From Torreya grandis (lineage: Eukaryota > Streptophyta > Pinopsida > Cupressales > Taxaceae), in contig JARHVA010000002.1 of the NCBI GenBank assembly GCA_037957365.1, positions 2,066,001 through 2,130,000 of the forward strand: 64,000 bases of DNA, in the 5' to 3' direction. The notes beneath the pieces are model-generated. The model saw nothing but the letters and a program-made list of their open reading frames with translations, searched no databases and was not told where the DNA came from. Positions 58,128 to 64,000 of the stretch are shown here, in pieces (the stretch's first letter is position 1; every line of letters starts with the position of its first letter). Made by a program: the position numbers and the translations under genes.

Positions 58128-59510
58128 CTACCTTTGTTCCACCCTTCCATAAAGTATATGTATTCTTTGATCCATCATGAATTGATAATCTATCATATTG
58201 TCATGGCCTTCCCAACAACACATGGCATGCATCCATTGGTATAACATCACACCATATTCCATCTTTGTAATTTTTTCTATATAAAACTTGATTACATGCC
58301 TTTTATTTGTTTTAACTTCACTCCATTTCTTAAACAATGACATCTGATAAGGATAGGGATGTTTTTCACATTGTAGTCCTTGTTTCTCTACCATTTCTTT
58401 ATAAAGCATATTTTCAAAACTACCACCATTAATAATTACTTTGCATATCTTACCTCTTGAAGTGCACCTTGTTCAAAAAATGTTTGTTCCCAACCATGCA
58501 TTACCACCTTCCTTATTCTGTACATGTTCTTTCTTTAGATAAATTATTAATTTTTTCATCATGAGATTTTCTCTAATGTCTATTGATGCAACTTTTGTAT
58601 TTTACTATTTTGTCTTCGCCTCGACTAAATTCACTATTAGGTGGTCCTCTTGCCTCCTTTCTTGTTCATGATAGTGAAAACACTCAAATGCTTTGTGTCC
58701 TTCTCCACATCTATAATAAACATAAGACCTATGTTGATTTGTAAAACATCCTCTAGCACCACCATAGCCTCATCCTCTTTAAAATCCTCTTTCTCTTTCT
58801 TCATATTAAAACCCTTGTCTATTATCTTCTTGTTTTTCCTACACCATGGAGAGATCCTCCTCTTATGGAATTAAACCCACCCAATCCTCTTATTAGAGGT
58901 GTTTGTCCTCTTCTTATCCCAGTTGATCTTTTAAAATTCTATCTATTTTTTTATTCTACATTCAAAGCTAATTTATAAGCCTTATCCATGTAAAGTATTA
59001 CATGCATGAACAATTCATCTTAAATAGAAAACTTCAAACCATTTACATATCTTACAACCATCTGTTCTTTTATTTTATCATGTTACAATCGTATGTAAAT
59101 CTTGTAAAACTCATCTATATGCTCTTGTCTACGGTGAACTTTTTATTGTAAAAATTGAAATCTTTTATATAGGGTTTGTGAATAATCCCTAATTTCTCCT
59201 TCAACTTCTTCTCCATCTATTTCCACATGTTGATCTTTTCTTTACCCTTTCCATGTATCTCTTTCCGCAGGTGATCCCACCAAATCATTGTGTGACCCTT
59301 CAATTTTGTACATGTAAACTTTATTTTTTTATCTTCTCTTAGAGATTTCCATTCAAAAAACTTCTCCATGTTGTTTATCCAATATATCAACTCCTCTGGT
59401 TTTAAACTATCTCCATAATTTGGAATGACAACCTTGATTTCTTCATTCCTTCCCTCTAAAGCCCTAAACATCCTCTCTTCCATTGATGGTGGTTGTTATC
59501 ATTCCTTTTA
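58128..59510 (-). pseudogene. Gypsy gag and protease region
   Basis: 59483-59217 is the start of the gag core: MEERMFRALEGRNEEIKVVI, PEELIYWINNMEKFFEWK and TMIWWDHLRKEI (the W-W block). A zinc-knuckle remnant, YYRCGEGHKAFECF, lies near 58725-58680; the first Cys is replaced by Tyr. The protease region near 58430-58128 reads IINGGSFENMLYKEMVEK, where the catalytic D-SG is changed to NGGS. Stops occur between the pieces. Confidence 0.83.
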
Positions 59511-59767
59511 TTACTAAATTTTATGTTCAAAATGTATTTATTCCTTTGTTTTATCTTCTACTTACCTTTGTATTTGATTTTCAATAATTACAGTTCATTA
59601 TTCCACTTACCTCTACAACTCTTGCATAGTCATGTGCATATGATCCATTCCTCCTCATCTTCTCAACATATTTACGCTTGTTATTCAATCATATAATACT
59701 ATCCAAAAATATAATTTTCAAAACCTAATAAAAATTTACAAAGACATTACCTCCAAGATTCAAACTT

Positions 59768-59779
59768 GCTCTCATACCA
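59768..59779 (-). promoter_or_regulatory. Primer binding site of gypsy element
   Basis: The minus strand reads TGGTATGAGAGC, the iMet primer site with one change, two bases from the 5' LTR. Confidence 0.85.
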
Positions 59780-59781
59780 GA

Positions 59782-60392
59782 TGATGAAAACATAGACTAA
59801 TTGAGCAAAATAAGAATAGGCATAAAACTCATTAATTGCATGAAAACAATCTTCTTTGTTGATTCTCATTGAATGAATAAAACATTACATTAGAGTCTTT
59901 AAATAAAGCTCAGCTTGAAATTGGAGTTGACATGCATAATTAAAATAAATAAATAAATCAAAAACTACCTAAAGCTAACTGACCCATGTTATATTTAGTA
60001 ATTTATATTTTTTGTAACTTTTATCTTTTAGCAAGTTTTTCAACTGCTATTTTTAGTAAGTTTTGCATGCAATCTCAAATGGGACTAAAAATATCCACAT
60101 ATCCTCTACATACTAAAAAAACACTAACAGATGAATTTTAACTCAAGTTCATGTCTTATTACAAAGATATCTAATTTCAAAGGTTTTAAAATTCCTAAAA
60201 CAATACTAAATTAAAACTTTATACCCTTAGATGATCATTTATGGCCCCAAAAATATATCTAAATAACACTAACCTCATAGTGGTATTAGGATCACATTAT
60301 ACTCTTTGATACTATCATTTTGACCTAAATGAGAAATCAAATAGAGTTACAAATTTAAAGTCATGGCCTCTAGAAGTTTGGTCTCTACATCA
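59782..60392 (-). repeat. 5' LTR of gypsy element
   Basis: 611 bp, partner of 54474-55091. Confidence 0.88.
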
Positions 60393-60659
60393 ATTACTCC
60401 TAAAACTAGAAATGTCAATTTATAATTTTATCTAAATACTACTCACCTTTATCACTCCTAGAGAAAGAATCATATCATCATAATCTAGACTATATTCCCT
60501 ATGCCTTATGGAGCTTTTAAATCGATAGAGTGGTGTGATAATGTGATAATCAAATAACTAATTTCTTTACACATTTATGAGAGGCAAGAAATTGTGTTAT
60601 ACCACAATTATGATGATGCATCACACCTTAAATTCACTTAAGTTTTAAAAAAATTAAAA

Positions 60660-63060
60660 AAAATCTCCTTTTAATGAGGATTTACAAAAACAAGCTACCT
60701 TATGGAGGCACAAGCTCAAAGTGGAGGAACACTATAGAGTTGAAGGAGCTCATATTCGAGTGTGTATGAACTGGTCAAAAATAAGAGATAGAGCTTCTAA
60801 ATAATTCTTCACTCTTCTCCATTCCATACATTCTATTTATTGTGTCAAAGCTATAAAAATTGTCAATGCTTATCTCACACACCTTCCTGATATCCTAAAA
60901 GCATCTATTTCTCATTACCATGGTGTGTTTATTTATTAACCCTCCACATCTGAGTGTGAAAATGTCTGAGCCTTATATCTTCAAGTGGTTCCCTATAAAC
61001 TCACTAAAGGATAATGAGTGCCTTGTGATCACTTATTTTTCATTAAGGAACTCTAGGAGGCTGCTATGAAAATTACTATTAATAAATCCTCTAATATTGA
61101 TGGGTTCCCATGTGAATTCTACAAAGAGTCATGGGATATTGTGGGGCTAAATCTATAAAAAGTGTCCCTTGAGGCATTTCAAACCAATTCCCTTGGAAAA
61201 ATCATTAATCAAGGCAATATTAAATTCATTTTCAAACCTAGGGATCTAGAGTTTATTACAATTAGAGACCTAGTGCTCATATTAATATCTCTTATAAAAC
61301 TATTTCTAAATTTATTGATCTTAGGGTTAGGTATATGTTACTTCTTATAATTTGTCCTAAGAAAACTAGATTTATTTTTAATAGATATATTCTTGACAAC
61401 ATAATTTATATTTGGGAGGGCATGGAATGGGATAGAACATCTAAACACAAGGTTTTGTTCATTAAAATTAATTTTTAAAAAGCATATGATAGAAGTAAAT
61501 GGGATTTTATTTTGGCAATGTTTCACACTCTAGAGTTTTGCTTCAAGTTTTTTAGTACTGCTAAATTATCTTTCAGGATGTCAATGCTTGTATCACCATC
61601 AATGGTGTTCAATCTGATAATTTGGACTTTTTTGGTCTATCCATCAATGTTGTCCACTTGCTCCTTCTCTATATGTTTTGGTTGTTGAGAGGTTTAGGTA
61701 TCTATTGGTAGACTACAATTCTAAAGGGTTTGTTAAAGGTATCTCACTTCCACGCTCTTAGAGATAGATGGTTAATGGGAATTTTTCTAATGATTCCTTT
61801 CTCATACTAACTAAAGAGGAGTCCTCCATCTCAAATTCCATGGAATGTATTAATGTTTTTTGTTTAGCTTTAGGTTCTTCCATTCAATGGAAAAATGCTT
61901 AGTGCTACAAGCAATGTTTTTCACACTTGGCCACTTGGTAACTCAAGTAAAAATGGCATTAGATTCAAATTAGTGAGAATTTTAGTTCCTTGGCATCCCT
62001 TTCCAATCCACTCCCTCTACTTTATGTAATTATGTGATTCAAAGGGTTGAGAAAAAGTTTGATTACTAGATTTATAAACACCTCTTTTCAGTAGGAAAGT
62101 TTCAAGTTTGTTTCAAGGTGTTGGTTTCTACTCATGTTTATTATTCCTCTTGTTGGGCACCTTCTAAGGTTGCCTATGCCAAACTTCAGGAAATCCAAAG
62201 GGATTTCCTTTGGGCTAATTCTAAAGTAAATATAGGATTCCATAGAGTATCCTGGGATATTTTTTGTAAGCCAATAACTCTAAAAGGTCTTGGTATTATA
62301 GATATAAAAATTTAAGGTCATGCCTTGTGTGCCAAATGGATCATCTATGCTTTGAAAGGTGAAGAATACTAAAAAATTCTTCTCAAGCACTGTATTACTC
62401 AAGGAAATCCTACCAGCAAGGGAGCTTGGAAAGGATTGAACCTCCAATCCCTATTGCTCACATATGTCCCTATGATCATTGTTGGCACCTTTGTTTTCGA
62501 AATAATCTAGAAGTCTTGGGAGTTGCTTAAAAGACATTTAATTTGGGATGGATATGGATTAAGATCTAGGATTTCTCTAAATTTTCATTCTCTATGGTGG
62601 TTTCTTGTACTTAATTTTCATGAATTACATTTTTATCTTGTCTCATGGATTAAAATCACATAGTTGTTTAAAAAAGGAATTAAGGTTATCTCTGATCTTT
62701 TTTACAAACAAACCAAAGAGTGGGTGCCTTGGCCTATTTTAAGGGAGAAATTCCAATTGTAGGTTGATGATCATGAGTCAATTTTAGAGGTTCAAAATGC
62801 CATACCTGATATCCGTCTACATACGATTGGTGTTCGATCACCATCCAAGTGGTGGATATATTATAAGTGGATGGTTGAAACCCCCTGTCACTGTCTAAAT
62901 TGTGGTTAAGTTATCAAATAGTCTCTCCACAAAACTCTCAAATAGATGCTCTCAATGCCCAATGGGAAGTTAAGTCCACTAAACAAGTGTGGAAAATAAA
63001 GTTTGAAAGAGTATGAAATACTATCATTGAGCTTAAGCAATCACACTTTCTTTGGTGTGT
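60660..63060 (+). pseudogene. LINE (L1-type) reverse transcriptase ORF2 relic
   Basis: Plus-strand pieces in the order of plant L1 ORF2 are visible. RVCMNWSKIRDRASK (region after the endonuclease) is near 60760. INKSSNIDGFPCEFYKESWD, the INKSPG-DG-P-EFYK block, is near 61080-61135. LEAFQTNSLGKIINQGNIKF is at 61170. KKAYDRSKWDFI (F-KAYD-V-W-F) is near 61480. CPLAPSLYVLVVERF (QGCPLAPYLF) is near 61650, and CLALGSSIQWKNA near 61870. A zf-RVT-like C-terminal part at 62118-62315 reads AKLQEIQRDFLWAN and ITLKGLGIIDIK. The FADD box is not recognisable (it falls near 61760-61790, NGNFSNDSF). Stops and frameshifts throughout. No 5' ORF1 and no clear poly(A) tail. Confidence 0.82.
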
Positions 63061-64000
63061 TATGCACCAATGACTTTTAATTGGCACCTATTTGGTGCAC
63101 TTAGGCATAGCTCATCTAGTTTACTTTGTTTTCCACCACCCAAAATCCTTAAAGCATGCATTTTTGTAACATCCCCACTGGGATCTACCTATAAATACAT
63201 GATTTTTTTTTTTAAAAATTAACACCACATTCTTTAATTAGATTACACCACGAGAATCTAATTAGTGATCCATATAAACTAATATAACCATGATAACTAA
63301 AAAATAAGCATGCGACATCATTCATCACTAATCACTATCATCATAACTGAATATAGAAATTAAACTATAGACTTCCAACCATGGTTGGTACAACATACAA
63401 CCATTGTTGTCAATTTACAATAAGTAAGTAATTACATTTCATCAAGATAATGTTTCAATAATAAATATAATATAATGTACTAATAAAAGATACATGGCTC
63501 CATAGCGCATGAATTATCTGAAACTCTAGTATGTATGGAAATGTCATCTCCAATTAAGTACTATTGTGGGGAGGGAGAGCATCATCCGAGCACTTTTCCA
63601 CACCAACCATGGACCATCAATCCCCTGCACGATCCCCATTAGGGAATGACCCTCCCTTCACGAATGAGTAGATACTGATAGTGTGTTGTATGATTTTTAA
63701 AACATGTAATGTACCATAAATAAATTCGTTCTAACATGATATCGTACAAACATGTAAATAATACATATGAAATGATAATGTCTAACTAACATTACTTTGG
63801 CCAAAGTTTTTAATAGTTAATGATCTCTAGGATCAGTCAATTTCAAATACACCACTTGATCAAATTACCTTCATCTAGCATTGTGATTCTAGTAAGCTAG
63901 TGAAGTCTGTCTCACTACTTACTTGGCACCAACAATGTGAGATTTGGTTAACATAATAAAACTAATAGATTCATACAAATTTCATCCTACTAGCAATCCT
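63061..64000. other. No recognised gene
   Basis: AT-rich. TGTAACATCCCCACTGGGAT at 63165 looks like a possible LTR start but no partner lies in the window. A T-rich run is at 63203-63214. Confidence 0.45.

Larger units (their letters stand above)
54474..60392 (-). mobile_element. Ty3/gypsy retrotransposon, nearly complete but decayed
   Basis: The LTRs are 59782-60392 (5') and 54474-55091 (3'). On the minus strand they start TGATG and end CATCA, a perfect inverted terminus. The order is primer site, gag with knuckle, protease region, reverse transcriptase with YFDD, RNase H, integrase. Polymerase before integrase is the gypsy order. Stops and frameshifts interrupt all domains. No matching target duplication was seen (TCCAA left, ATTAC right), so the insertion is old or an end is altered. 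Confidence 0.9.

Overview
The window looks like plant nuclear DNA from a large, repeat-rich genome. The evidence is the set of plant-type transposable elements: CACTA and hAT transposase relics, Ty1/copia and Ty3/gypsy LTR elements with initiator-Met-tRNA primer sites, LARD-like non-autonomous LTR elements, and an L1-type LINE. A gymnosperm or another large-genome plant fits, but that is inference. I found no intact host gene, rRNA, tRNA or organellar insert. Nearly every long open frame is a transposon relic, the antisense of one, or a translated microsatellite.

Layout. 1-3.35 kb: a decayed CACTA (En/Spm) Tnp2 transposase on the minus strand. 3.99-4.56 kb: one LTR plus leader of a non-autonomous family called E here. 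4.85-8.1 kb: inverted repeats, a reiterated AT-rich unit and long (TA)n and (TG)n tracts. 8.39-26.1 kb: a hAT-type transposase pseudogene split by a 15.8-kb insertion. The insertion is a non-autonomous LTR element (8663-24484, called N1) flanked by GTTAT/GTTAC. Its own 3' LTR is broken twice by copia elements in opposite orientations: C1 (13346-17757, plus, duplication ATTTT) and C2 (19039-23689, minus, duplication TGGAT/TGGAC). 26.3-29.6 kb: duplicated non-coding blocks. 29.6-34.9 kb: a minus-strand gag-like relic with an upstream region rich in GTCGAC palindromes. 35157-44523: a family E element (two LTRs, an unusual ORF, no pol) holding a third copia, C3 (39217-43652, minus). 44.5-47.5 kb: mostly unassigned, with a long (CA)n(GA)n tract. 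47.6-49.3 kb: a broken unknown ORF. 49590-52182: a solo LTR related to N1 with a perfect GTAGT duplication. 54474-60392: a nearly complete but decayed Ty3/gypsy element, minus. 60.66-63.06 kb: a LINE reverse transcriptase relic, plus.

The most notable pattern is that four LTR families here each carry a dense cluster of their own short palindromic motif. N1 has GGTTCAA/TTGAACC. Its solo-LTR relative has CCTTCAGA-loop-TCTGAAGG hairpins. The copia family has GACCGACGTCGGTC, both in the LTRs and inside the element. The gag-like relic at 29.6-34.9 kb has (A)GTCGACC-GGTCGAC(T). N1 and its solo-LTR relative share LTR ends but differ in the palindrome cluster, as if the cluster were an exchangeable module. 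The three copia copies all lack integrase and an intact YVDD reverse transcriptase motif. C1 and C3 also share a gag deletion, which suggests a deletion-derivative family mobilised in trans.
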